A stretch of 24,368 nt of DNA from an uncultured Vampirovibrio sp. (lineage in GTDB: Bacteria; Cyanobacteriota; Vampirovibrionia; Gastranaerophilales; Gastranaerophilaceae). A program made the translations under genes and the position numbers. Positions 15,273 to 22,500 of this stretch are shown one piece after another. The notes below the pieces were generated by a model. It was not told the origin of the DNA. It did no database searches and worked only from the letters and a program-made list of their open reading frames with translations. The stretch is from positions 1-24,368 of the forward strand of contig CAJTWU010000025.1 in the NCBI GenBank assembly GCA_910579975.1, given 5' to 3'. Numbering within the stretch: position 1 is the first letter of the stretch; each line of letters begins with the position of its first letter.

Positions 15273-17684
15273 ATGAAAAAAACTTTGATCAAATCATTGT
15301 TTGCAGCTTTGCTTTCAATGGTTATCACGCCTGCTTTTGCGGGAGAAGCTTCTCTTGTAGTTCCTAATATTAAAGCTGCTAGCGTTGATAGCTACAACCT
15401 GTTAATGATTGGGCTTGTAGTATCTGTTATCGGCGTAATATTCGGACTCATTGAGTTTTTCCGTGTAAAAAGAGTTCAGGTTCACGCAAAAATGGAAGAA
15501 GTTGGTAATACAATTTTTGAAACCTGTAAAACTTACTTAATTCAACAAGGTAAATTCTTACTTTGCCTGGAAGTTTTAATTGGTTTATGTATTGCTTTCT
15601 ACTTCTGGTATTTACAAGGAATGGAAGTATCAGCAGTACTAACAATTTTAGGCTGGTCTGTTCTTGGTATTCTGGGTTCTTATCTTGTAGCATGGTTTGG
15701 TATTAGAATGAACACTCTTGCAAACTCAAGAACTGCATTTACCGCTCTTAAAGGTAATCCGCTGGATATCATGAACATACCTCTAAAAGCCGGTATGAGT
15801 ATAGGTGTTTTACTGGTATCTATTGAACTTATTATGATGCTGGTAATTCTTTTATTCGTTCCTGGAGAGCTTGCCGGTGCTTGCTTTATCGGTTTTGCTA
15901 TCGGAGAATCTTTAGGCGCCTCTGCTCTTCGTGTTGCAGGCGGTATTTTTACAAAAATTGCTGATATCGGTTCTGATTTAATGAAAATTCAGTTCGGTAT
16001 AAAAGAGGATGATCCTCGTAACCCTGGTGTAATAGCAGATTGTACCGGTGACAATGCCGGTGACTCAATCGGACCGACCGCAGATGGTTTTGAAACTTAC
16101 GGGGTAACCGGTGTTGCTCTTGTAAGCTTTATACTTCTTGGTGTTTTCAAAGACTATCAAGTTCCATTGTTAGCTTGGATATTCACAATGAGATTTTTGA
16201 TGATTATAACATCAGTCGTTGCATACTGGATTAACGGAGCAATCACAAAAGCTTATGCTGTTGCTTCTAAAAAATTCGATTTTGAAGCTCCATTAACTTC
16301 TTTAGTTTGGATTACTTCAATCTTATCAATTATTATGACATTCACCGTAAGTAACACATTATTAAAAGACTTGCCAGAAGGTTTGTGGTTAGTTCTTTCA
16401 ATAATCATTTCTTGCGGTACTTTAGGCGCAGCTTTGATACCTGAAGCTACAAAAGTATTTACAAGTCCTAAAGCAAAACACACACACGAAGTTGTTACAG
16501 CTTCAAAAGAAGGCGGAGCTTCTTTAACTATCTTATCGGGTATTGTTTCAGGTAACTTCTCCGGCTTCTGGATTGGTGCAATTGTTGTTTTATTAATGGG
16601 ATTAGCTTATTTTGCAAGCTTACATATTCCAGTTGAAACAATGATTTATCCATCTGTATTCGCATTTGGTCTTGTGGCGTTTGGTTTCTTAGGAATGGGG
16701 CCTGTGACAATTGCAGTTGACTCTTACGGTCCGGTAACAGATAACGCTCAATCAGTTTACGAACTTTCTTTGATTGAAGAAGTTCCTAATGCTGCAGATG
16801 GTATTGAAAAGGCTTATGGTTTCAAACCTGATTTTGAAAATGCAAAACGCTTCTTGGAAGAAAATGATGGTGCCGGTAACACTTTCAAAGCAACTTCTAA
16901 ACCAGTTCTTATTGGTACTGCAGTTGTGGGTGCTACTACAATGATTTTCTCATTAATTCTTGTAATTAAAGAAACATTGGGTATTCAGCCTGAAATGATA
17001 TTGAACCTGCTAAATCCATATACTTTACTTGGTTTTATTGCCGGTGGTGCTGTAATTTACTGGTTCAGCGGAGCTTCTATGCAAGCTGTTACAACAGGAG
17101 CTTATTCTGCTACCGAGTTTATTAAAAACAATATTAAACTTGGTGAAGCTGATGACAAATGTGCTAACTTAGCTAACTCAAAAGAAGTTGTTAAGATTTG
17201 TACCCAATATGCTCAAAAAGGTATGTATAACATTTTTATTGCATTATTTGGTTTTGCTTTAGCGCTAGCATGCCTGTCATCTCCAAATGGAAATGATTCA
17301 CAGCCTGTTTCATTCTTTGTAAGTTATCTTTTAGCAATTGCTGTATTTGGTTTATTCCAAGCTGTATTTATGGCTAATGCCGGCGGATGCTGGGATAATG
17401 CAAAGAAAATTGTTGAAGTTGATATGGCTGAAAAAGGAACCGATTTACATGCTGCAACAGTTGTTGGCGATACAGTTGGTGACCCTTTCAAAGATACTTC
17501 ATCAGTTGCAATGAACCCTATTATTAAGTTTACAACATTGTTTGGTTTGTTAGCAATGGAAATCGCTATTAATCCGGATTTTCAGGCGTTTGCTAAACCA
17601 GCAGGGTGGATACTCTTAATAATAGCCCTTGTCTTTGTAGTACGCTCATTCTACGCAATGAGAATACCTACCGAGAAAGAGTAA
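15273..17684 (+). CDS. hppA: Membrane-bound ion-translocating pyrophosphatase
   Basis: This enzyme couples pyrophosphate hydrolysis to H+ or Na+ pumping across the inner membrane. The 803-residue protein has about 16 hydrophobic segments. Active-site motifs are present in the divergent form: DCTGDNAGD from D256 continuing GPTADGFETYG (the family usually reads DNVGDNVGD...ADLFE), GGCWDNAKK with D708, and GDTVGDPFKDTSS near residue 740. The position that separates K+-dependent (Ala) from K+-independent (Lys) enzymes appears to be K539 in GNTFKA, predicting no K+ requirement. The N-terminus resembles a signal peptide (MKKTLIKSLFAALLSMVITPAFA). It is longer than the usual 660-770 residues. Whether it pumps H+ or Na+ cannot be settled from motifs. 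It stands alone with its own promoter and terminator. Confidence 0.94.
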   Translation: MKKTLIKSLFAALLSMVITPAFAGEASLVVPNIKAASVDSYNLLMIGLVVSVIGVIFGLIEFFRVKRVQVHAKMEEVGNTIFETCKTYLIQQGKFLLCLEVLIGLCIAFYFWYLQGMEVSAVLTILGWSVLGILGSYLVAWFGIRMNTLANSRTAFTALKGNPLDIMNIPLKAGMSIGVLLVSIELIMMLVILLFVPGELAGACFIGFAIGESLGASALRVAGGIFTKIADIGSDLMKIQFGIKEDDPRNPGVIADCTGDNAGDSIGPTADGFETYGVTGVALVSFILLGVFKDYQVPLLAWIFTMRFLMIITSVVAYWINGAITKAYAVASKKFDFEAPLTSLVWITSILSIIMTFTVSNTLLKDLPEGLWLVLSIIISCGTLGAALIPEATKVFTSPKAKHTHEVVTASKEGGASLTILSGIVSGNFSGFWIGAIVVLLMGLAYFASLHIPVETMIYPSVFAFGLVAFGFLGMGPVTIAVDSYGPVTDNAQSVYELSLIEEVPNAADGIEKAYGFKPDFENAKRFLEENDGAGNTFKATSKPVLIGTAVVGATTMIFSLILVIKETLGIQPEMILNLLNPYTLLGFIAGGAVIYWFSGASMQAVTTGAYSATEFIKNNIKLGEADDKCANLANSKEVVKICTQYAQKGMYNIFIALFGFALALACLSSPNGNDSQPVSFFVSYLLAIAVFGLFQAVFMANAGGCWDNAKKIVEVDMAEKGTDLHAATVVGDTVGDPFKDTSSVAMNPIIKFTTLFGLLAMEIAINPDFQAFAKPAGWILLIIALVFVVRSFYAMRIPTEKE

Positions 17685-17692
17685 GTTATTGT

Positions 17693-17727
17693 AAACGGGG
17701 TCGGGTTAAAAACCCGACCCCGTTTTT
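17693..17727 (+). terminator. Rho-independent terminator of hppA
   Basis: A 15-bp perfect GC-rich stem (17693-17707 with 17711-17725) with an AAA loop, ending in TTTTT, begins 9 nt after the hppA stop. Confidence 0.93.
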
Positions 17728-17728
17728 A

Positions 17729-17756
17729 TTGCAATGAAAAATTTTAATGTTATACT
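17729..17756 (+). promoter_or_regulatory. Promoter of the small gene at 17775
   Basis: TTGCAA (17729-17734), 16-nt spacer, TATACT (17751-17756), directly after the hppA terminator. Predicted start of transcription is near 17763, giving a very short leader with CGGAG. Confidence 0.55.
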
Positions 17757-17774
17757 GAACATACAAAACGGAGT

Positions 17775-17981
17775 ATGAAAAAGAGTATGCCAACCGCAGA
17801 ATTAACAAGTGAACAAATTGTCACAAAACTTTTATCATCAAATGAGATAATAAAAAGACAAAAAGGCAACTTTTATATCACAAATCCGGCTATTGATACA
17901 TTAGGCGAGTTTTTGAAAGAACACTGGGAAGTTCCTGAGTTTGTGCCAAAAGAAATATCCAGATTTGTTTTTATTAAATAG
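17775..17981 (+). CDS. Small hypothetical protein, 68 residues
   Basis: I do not recognise a family. The sequence (MKKSMPTAELTSEQIVTKLL at the start) looks like a small soluble domain: a helix from about 10 to 28, a short strand GNFYITN, then a helix DTLGEFLKEHW and a hydrophobic end RFVFIK. No signal peptide, membrane segment or cysteine is present. GGAG at 17770-17773 is one base from the first ATG and 13 bases from the second (17787), so the true start could be M5. It has its own promoter and lies between hppA and tRNA-Ser. Confidence 0.55.
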   Translation: MKKSMPTAELTSEQIVTKLLSSNEIIKRQKGNFYITNPAIDTLGEFLKEHWEVPEFVPKEISRFVFIK

Positions 17982-17986
17982 ATTTC

Positions 17987-18015
17987 TTTACAATCACATA
18001 TTCTTCAATTATAAT
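17987..18015 (+). promoter_or_regulatory. Promoter of tRNA-Ser
   Basis: TTTACA (17987-17992), exact 17-nt spacer, TATAAT (18010-18015), 14 nt before the tRNA 5' end. Confidence 0.8.
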
Positions 18016-18029
18016 TAATAATATATTAA

Positions 18030-18116
18030 AGAGGGGTGTCCGAGCGGTTGATGGTGCGATCTTGGAAGGGTCGTGTGGGAGCAATTCCACCGTGGGTTCG
18101 AATCCCATCCCCTCTG
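18030..18116 (+). tRNA. tRNA-Ser (anticodon GGA)
   Basis: An 87-nt class II tRNA. The acceptor stem AGAGGGG/CCCCTCT pairs fully and the discriminator is G73, as expected for serine. The anticodon arm CGATC/GGTCG encloses TTGGAAG (anticodon GGA, reading UCC and UCU). The long variable arm GTGG...CCAC is paired. The T arm GTGGG/CCCAT has loop TTCGAAT. CCA is not encoded. Confidence 0.94.
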
Positions 18117-18155
18117 AGTTACAGGTGGGGCAAGGTTTTTGCCCCACCTGTAACT
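18117..18155 (+). terminator. Long perfect hairpin after tRNA-Ser, probable terminator
   Basis: A 17-bp perfect stem (18117-18133 with 18139-18155) around a GGTTT loop begins at the very base after the tRNA discriminator. The T tract after it is weak (TTTATATT). It probably terminates the tRNA transcript. The next 130 nt (18156-18283) hold no convincing gene, although one frame reads without stops through to the small gene at 18297. Confidence 0.7.
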
Positions 18156-18283
18156 TTATATTCCTCCCGTAAACTTGGGGCATTTGGGCGATTAAATTAT
18201 CTCAAAAGATTCTATTTAGAGAATCCTACTGCAAATTTCAATAGAAAGTCTCTGTTTGAAGACTTGGAAGTATTAAATTGTGG

Positions 18284-18289
18284 TATAAT
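18284..18289 (+). promoter_or_regulatory. -10 box immediately upstream of a probable leaderless gene
   Basis: TATAAT is followed by seven bases (TGACTAC) and then ATG at 18297. There is no Shine-Dalgarno sequence. -35 candidates (TTGGAA at 18264, TTGAAG at 18256) have poor spacing. Confidence 0.45.
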
Positions 18290-18296
18290 TGACTAC

Positions 18297-18542
18297 ATGA
18301 AAAAATCATTTAATATTATAAAAAATATAATAATTATCGTGGGGGGTATTCTTATACTCTCCCCCTTTATTTTTTTGTACAGATATATTACAGACAATCA
18401 GGATACTTGTTTGGATATTAGTGTTTGCAAAGAAGGATTGCCTTTGAATATTGAAGGTAAGAAAATAATTATAAATAAACAAACTTGCAAAGAAAATAAT
18501 GGGACTTGGCACCCGGATAAAAAGGTTTGTCACTTCAAATAA
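18297..18542 (+). CDS. Small single-span membrane protein with a four-cysteine tail
   Basis: The protein has 81 residues. A positively charged start (MKKSFNIIKN) is followed by one hydrophobic span (about residues 9-29), so the C-terminal part probably faces the periplasm or outside. That part holds C38, C44, C64 and C78. The last pair forms C-x4-NGTW-x6-C, a small motif seen in many exported bacterial repeats and suggestive of disulfides. I do not know the function. The start at 18297 gives the membrane-anchor N-terminus; the frame stays open upstream into the tRNA region, which cannot be coding. It lacks a ribosome binding site. A perfect dyad follows two bases after its stop. Confidence 0.6.
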   Translation: MKKSFNIIKNIIIIVGGILILSPFIFLYRYITDNQDTCLDISVCKEGLPLNIEGKKIIINKQTCKENNGTWHPDKKVCHFK

Positions 18543-18543
18543 A

Positions 18544-18562
18544 TTGTATCATTTTGATACAA
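18544..18562. promoter_or_regulatory. Perfect 8-bp dyad, operator-like
   Basis: TTGTATCA (18544-18551) and TGATACAA (18555-18562) form a perfect inverted repeat with a 3-nt centre, directly after one small gene and 11 nt before the next. It overlaps a -10-like TACAAT (18558-18563). There is no T-run, so operator is a better reading than terminator. The binding factor is unknown. Confidence 0.4.
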
Positions 18563-18573
18563 TACAGACTAAA

Positions 18574-18732
18574 ATGGTAAACTTAACTCCTGAAACTTAT
18601 TTGACAAATTTTAATACAAAAGACACTCTTTTTTTTGAAGAAATTGAGATAAACGAAGAGCAAAAAGAATTCAGAAACAAATATAATGCATTAGTTATGC
18701 TCTGCATAATACGCGATTTAGATAATATCTAA
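18574..18732 (+). CDS. Small acidic hypothetical protein, 52 residues
   Basis: The frame from ATG 18574 encodes 52 residues (begins MVNLTPETYLTNFNTKDTLF). It is acidic in the middle (EEIEINEEQKEF), and a helical C-terminus ends ALVMLCIIRDLDNI. No ribosome binding site is clear. A longer frame from 18499 would overlap the preceding gene by 44 nt and is less likely. The stop codon lies inside a long terminator stem, so the end of the coding sequence is also RNA structure. Family and role are not recognised. Confidence 0.4.
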   Translation: MVNLTPETYLTNFNTKDTLFFEEIEINEEQKEFRNKYNALVMLCIIRDLDNI

Positions 18733-18744
18733 ATCGCGTATTAT
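18706..18744 (+). terminator. Rho-independent terminator overlapping a coding end
   Basis: An 18-bp perfect stem (18706-18723 with 18727-18744) and 3-nt loop, followed by TTT. The 5' arm is within the last codons of the small gene and the TAA (18730-18732) is in the 3' arm. It isolates the recombinase gene from upstream transcription. Confidence 0.75.
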
Positions 18745-18838
18745 TTTGCAAAAAGATAATTAACCAATAGATTATAATAAATGGATAGATAAAATTCCTA
18801 AAAATCAAATATATAGTATATGTAGAAAGGAGTTTATT

Positions 18839-19378
18839 ATGAGTACAGTAGAACCTATCAGGAATATACCTGATATTAGAAGAATTGAAGATGCATTAAG
18901 CAAAAACAAAAGAGATTTGCTTCTTTTCACAATTGGAATAAATTGTGGTCTAAGGGTTTCGGATATACTAGCTCTAAATGTCGGTGATGTTAAAGGAAAA
19001 AACTTTATTAAACTAACCGAGAAAAAGACAGGCAAAGCAAAAAAAATTCCAATTAATAAAAAGCTCTTACCAATGTTTGCAGAATTTACAAGGGGAAAAG
19101 CAAGTGATAATCCATTGTTTATGACTAAATTTAAAAATCGGCTAAATCGTGTGACAGCATATAATATAATAAAACAAGCCTGTGAAGAAAGTGGATTACA
19201 CGATACATTTGGGACACACACTATGCGAAAAACTTTTGGCTATCACCATTATCGTAAATTCAAAGATATTGCAATGCTGCAAAAAATATTTAATCACTCC
19301 AGTCCACAAATAACGCTTAGATATATTGGAATAGAACAAGACCAAATTGACAAAAGTTATACTAGTTTCATACTCTAA
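18839..19378 (+). CDS. Catalytic-domain-only tyrosine recombinase (FimB/FimE-like invertase candidate)
   Basis: The protein has 179 residues and corresponds only to the catalytic domain of the phage-integrase family; the usual N-terminal core-binding domain is missing. Catalytic residues are all present: R39 in CGLRVSDIL, a beta-hairpin lysine in EKKTGK (K62/K63), H127 and R130 in HTMRKTFGYH, H153 in FNHSSPQ and the nucleophile Y162 in LRYIGI. The size matches FimB/FimE-type phase-variation invertases (about 200 residues) rather than prophage integrases (350-400). AGAAAGGAG sits 6 nt before the ATG. A -10-like TATAAT is at 18773-18778, without a good -35. The stop is 20 bp before the first of two inverted crossover sites flanking a promoter, so its likely job is inverting that promoter. 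A role in integration at the nearby tRNA-Ser is the alternative. Confidence 0.9.
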   Translation: MSTVEPIRNIPDIRRIEDALSKNKRDLLLFTIGINCGLRVSDILALNVGDVKGKNFIKLTEKKTGKAKKIPINKKLLPMFAEFTRGKASDNPLFMTKFKNRLNRVTAYNIIKQACEESGLHDTFGTHTMRKTFGYHHYRKFKDIAMLQKIFNHSSPQITLRYIGIEQDQIDKSYTSFIL

Positions 19379-19408
19379 GCACTTGATATTTGTAGTTTCA
19401 ATACAAAA

Positions 19409-19427
19409 CTATTAAAATGTATAGAAA
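19409..19427 (+). repeat. Left 19-bp inverted repeat
   Basis: CTATTAAAATGTATAGAAA is the exact reverse complement of 19534-19552. It comprises the crossover core and the inner recombinase-binding arm. Confidence 0.93.
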
Positions 19428-19484
19428 AAGATTTTTTTGACCCATATTTTGAGCATTTTAGTTAATAACTATTTATTAGAGCCC

Positions 19485-19513
19485 TTCACAAAATCCAAAA
19501 TATATGCTATAAT
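19485..19513 (+). promoter_or_regulatory. Extended -10 promoter inside the invertible segment
   Basis: TTCACA (19485-19490), exact 17-nt spacer and TATAAT (19508-19513), with TG one base before the -10 (TGCTATAAT), an extended -10. Predicted start is near 19520, giving an 80-nt leader that crosses the right repeat. A weaker second candidate is TTGACC at 19437-19442 with GTTAAT at 19461-19466. On the minus strand only a bare TATAAT (19518-19523) without a -35 is seen. Confidence 0.8.
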
Positions 19514-19533
19514 AAAGATTATAGTGATAGGTG

Positions 19534-19552
19534 TTTCTATACATTTTAATAG
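19534..19552 (-). repeat. Right 19-bp inverted repeat
   Basis: Exact reverse complement of 19409-19427. It also overlaps a 10-bp dyad (19537-19546 with 19553-19562) formed by the two recombinase arms. That dyad could fold as a hairpin in the leader of the downstream mRNA. Confidence 0.93.
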
Positions 19553-19599
19553 AAATGTATAGTACCCCCACCTAAGTTCTTGGTAAATAAGGATAGAAA

Positions 19600-22500
19600 A
19601 TGAGCATTTCTTTCAGTGGATTAGCTTCTGGCTTAGATACCTCATCATGGGTTGAATCTCTAACAGCGCTCAAAAGAGCAAAGGTAGAGACATATAAAGC
19701 TGAAAAAGAAAAGTTAGTACTATCACAACAAACATTAGCTAGTATCAAAAACTTTTTTAACTCATTTCGTTCTGTTATAGAAAAAGTTACAGACTCCAAA
19801 CTTTATACAGGTGGGAGTATGGATTTGTTTTCTCAAAATCTAGCTATCTCATCCAAAACAAATATTTTAACTGCAACTGCTAATTCTGAGGCACAAGAAG
19901 GTATATACAATATTAATGTAAGTAACCTTGCAACTAACACGCAAGCCTCAAGTAATTACTCAAAGTATACTACCCAAACTGTTACTGCTACCGCTACTTT
20001 GGGTTCAACTCTTACATCTTTGGGGGTTAAAGCCGGGAAAATAGGAGTTACTGTTAACGGGATTGAACGTACTGTTAAAATAGGTAACGACGAAACTATA
20101 CAATCTTTTATCGAAAAACTTGGCAATGTAGGAGCTAAAGCAAGCTACAACGAAGGAACCGGTATTTTCAATGTTAATCTAAGCTCTAACGATATTAGAG
20201 ATATTGATAATACAGGGATTGTTAATGCTTTACACTTAAAAGGTGTCAATGAAGGGTATACCAGTAATACTCTTCAAAAACCCGTTTATGAAACTATTAC
20301 TGAAAAAGCTACTCTTAACACTAAACTCTATGAAGTTGGTATTCAAAATGGAACTATTCAGATATCTTCCAGCACAAACAATACTGTACAAAATCTGTCA
20401 ATAGAATCCACATGGACATTTGAAGCTTTTATTGACTATCTTGATCGTTATGGTTTTGAGGCTGAGTTGAATGATGATGGCTGTTTTACTTTAAAAGATG
20501 CCGTCATATTAAATTCAGGAACTACACATCTTACAAGAGCATTTGGATGGGATAATCCGGATGTATCATCGTCTTCACAAACTTCTAACAAGCTGCAATA
20601 TACAACAACCGTTGTTGAAGGGACTGTGGCGGATAGAAATACTCTTCTAAAAGATATTGCAAATATTAACAACGGTGACACTATTGTCGTCAAAAACAGC
20701 AGCAATGTTACAAAAACAATAACTTTATCTCAAACAAGCACTATCGGTAATGTTTTAGATAGTTTAAACAATGCCGGTTTATATGCTAATATGAGCAATG
20801 ATGGAGTTGTTAATATTTCTGATGGAAGCATTGTCGGAGGCTCTTTTGATATTGCTGCAGCCTTCAATCTCACTGAACAAGTTAATGGCAGCTCGACTAC
20901 CTCTAACACTATTTATATTAATAAAACCATTGCTCAAGATGTTACTTCTACTGAGAATATTACGTATACAGACATTAGAGATATTCAATTAACAGATAAA
21001 ATTAAAGATGTTGTTTCAAATTTTAATCGCAATATTAACATTTGCTATCCTAGCGGCAGTCAATTAACAAGCGCTATGCTTAATGAAGATATTACATTTG
21101 AGGGCTTATTTGATGTATTGAGCAGCTACGGCATTCAAGGCAAATTGGAAAATGGTGTTATTACATTAACATCTGATGAAGGATTTTATGTAACAGGACT
21201 TGAAGCTCTCGGTATAGGAGTTGCATCAAATTCAACCAGCGATACTGTTACAACTGCTACAACAAAAACAAGTGGAAAACTCTACTATACTTCCACTGTT
21301 AATGCAACTGGAAGCGATAAGATTAGCAAATTTGTTAGCTGTAATACTACATATACCTGTATGGTTTCAGATAATGTAAATCATACATCAAGACCGATGA
21401 CTATTCAGGCTGCAGTAGGCACAATTGTTGATAGTAATGGAGACGAGTTTGATATATTTACAGAGAGATTGATACTTAGCAATACAACATATACACATTA
21501 TGGAAATCATGTATCTACTTTTCAGGACTTATGCGATACTCTTGAAACATATGGTATAAAGGCAACAATGAATAACGGTGTAATTAGTCTTACCTCAACC
21601 AATGGCGCATATGTAAAAGGAGATTTGTTTGAACAACTTGGTATACAAACAACTTTATTTGTAGTAAAAACTACCACGGGTGCAGAACTTAGCAGTAGCA
21701 GTGCGGTAACATATGTGGGCTATGCTCCATCGGCTATTACAGGCAGATATGTTAACGGAATAGCACCCGGGCCTACTGTTGAAACCATTCTAGCTACCTT
21801 AACTGCAAATTCAAAACTTTCAGAGTTGTGGGATTTTGGTTCTAGTCAATATATGTACTGTACTCTTACTGTTGATGGTACAAAATATACTTTTAGACAT
21901 AGTGCAGATGATACCATATCAAATTTACAAAGTAACCTTAGAGGATATTATGCTCATTCAACAATAAATCTACAAAATAACTCCCTGGATATTACCGCTC
22001 AAAATGGTGGCAGTATAAGCTTTCAATCTAATATAGCATCATATATTGAATATACCAATAGTAAAGTCACGTTAAAACCTGCAAAATATACAACTAGAAC
22101 CATATTATCTTTCAATACTGAACCAATAAATGAAAATACTCGTCTTTCTGAAATAGATGAGAACTTTAGTGGTGGTTCTATAATTCTTTATGATAAAACT
22201 CATTCATCATCAAAAGATGTAACACTTAACTTTACTAAAGACTCCACTATCGGTGAGATTAAAAGTGCCCTTGGTAATTACGGTTTAAAATTAACAATAG
22301 TAGATCCTAGCAATGGAATACATCCAGTTGGCGCTAAAAGTATTAAAATAGCTCCTTCCTTAAGATACCTAGGAGCATATAACGATGGTTATCACATTGT
22401 TGAAATGAGAAATGGATTAGATACCGTTTTAGGATTTGATGGTAAAATAGGCAGCGGTATGTCATATAGCACTAAATCGATGTACTATTTAACCGAAAGA

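Larger units (their letters stand above)
19399..19562. promoter_or_regulatory. Predicted invertible promoter switch
   Basis: Two crossover-type sites in opposite orientation bound a segment with one strong promoter. Left site: arm CAATACAAAA (19399-19408), core CTATTA (19409-19414), arm AAATGTATAG (19415-19424). Right site, on the plus strand: arm CTATACATTT (19537-19546), core TAATAG (19547-19552), arm AAATGTATAG (19553-19562). The cores are reverse complements and asymmetric, so recombination between them would invert about 138 bp. The promoter inside points at the giant FliD-like gene as shown (ON). After inversion it would point back at the recombinase 3' end. The recombinase gene, the ribosome binding site and the FliD-like start all lie outside the flipping segment. 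Inversion itself is inferred, not observed. Confidence 0.8.

Noticed and set aside
18036..18296. Longer version of the small membrane protein starting at 18036
   Set aside because: The extension lies within tRNA-Ser and its terminator hairpin.
18839..19378. Reading the recombinase as an integrase of a prophage or island at tRNA-Ser
   Set aside because: No second copy of the tRNA-Ser 3' end was noticed downstream, no phage or transfer genes are present, and the protein lacks the arm-binding and core-binding domains; inverted sites next to the gene explain it better.
19537..19562. Terminator hairpin before the FliD-like gene
   Set aside because: The dyad has no T-run and is fully explained as the two arms of the right crossover site.
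20448..20992. Open frames on the minus strand and in another plus frame inside the FliD-like gene
   Set aside because: They are by-products of the low-complexity T/S/N-rich coding sequence and have no start signals.
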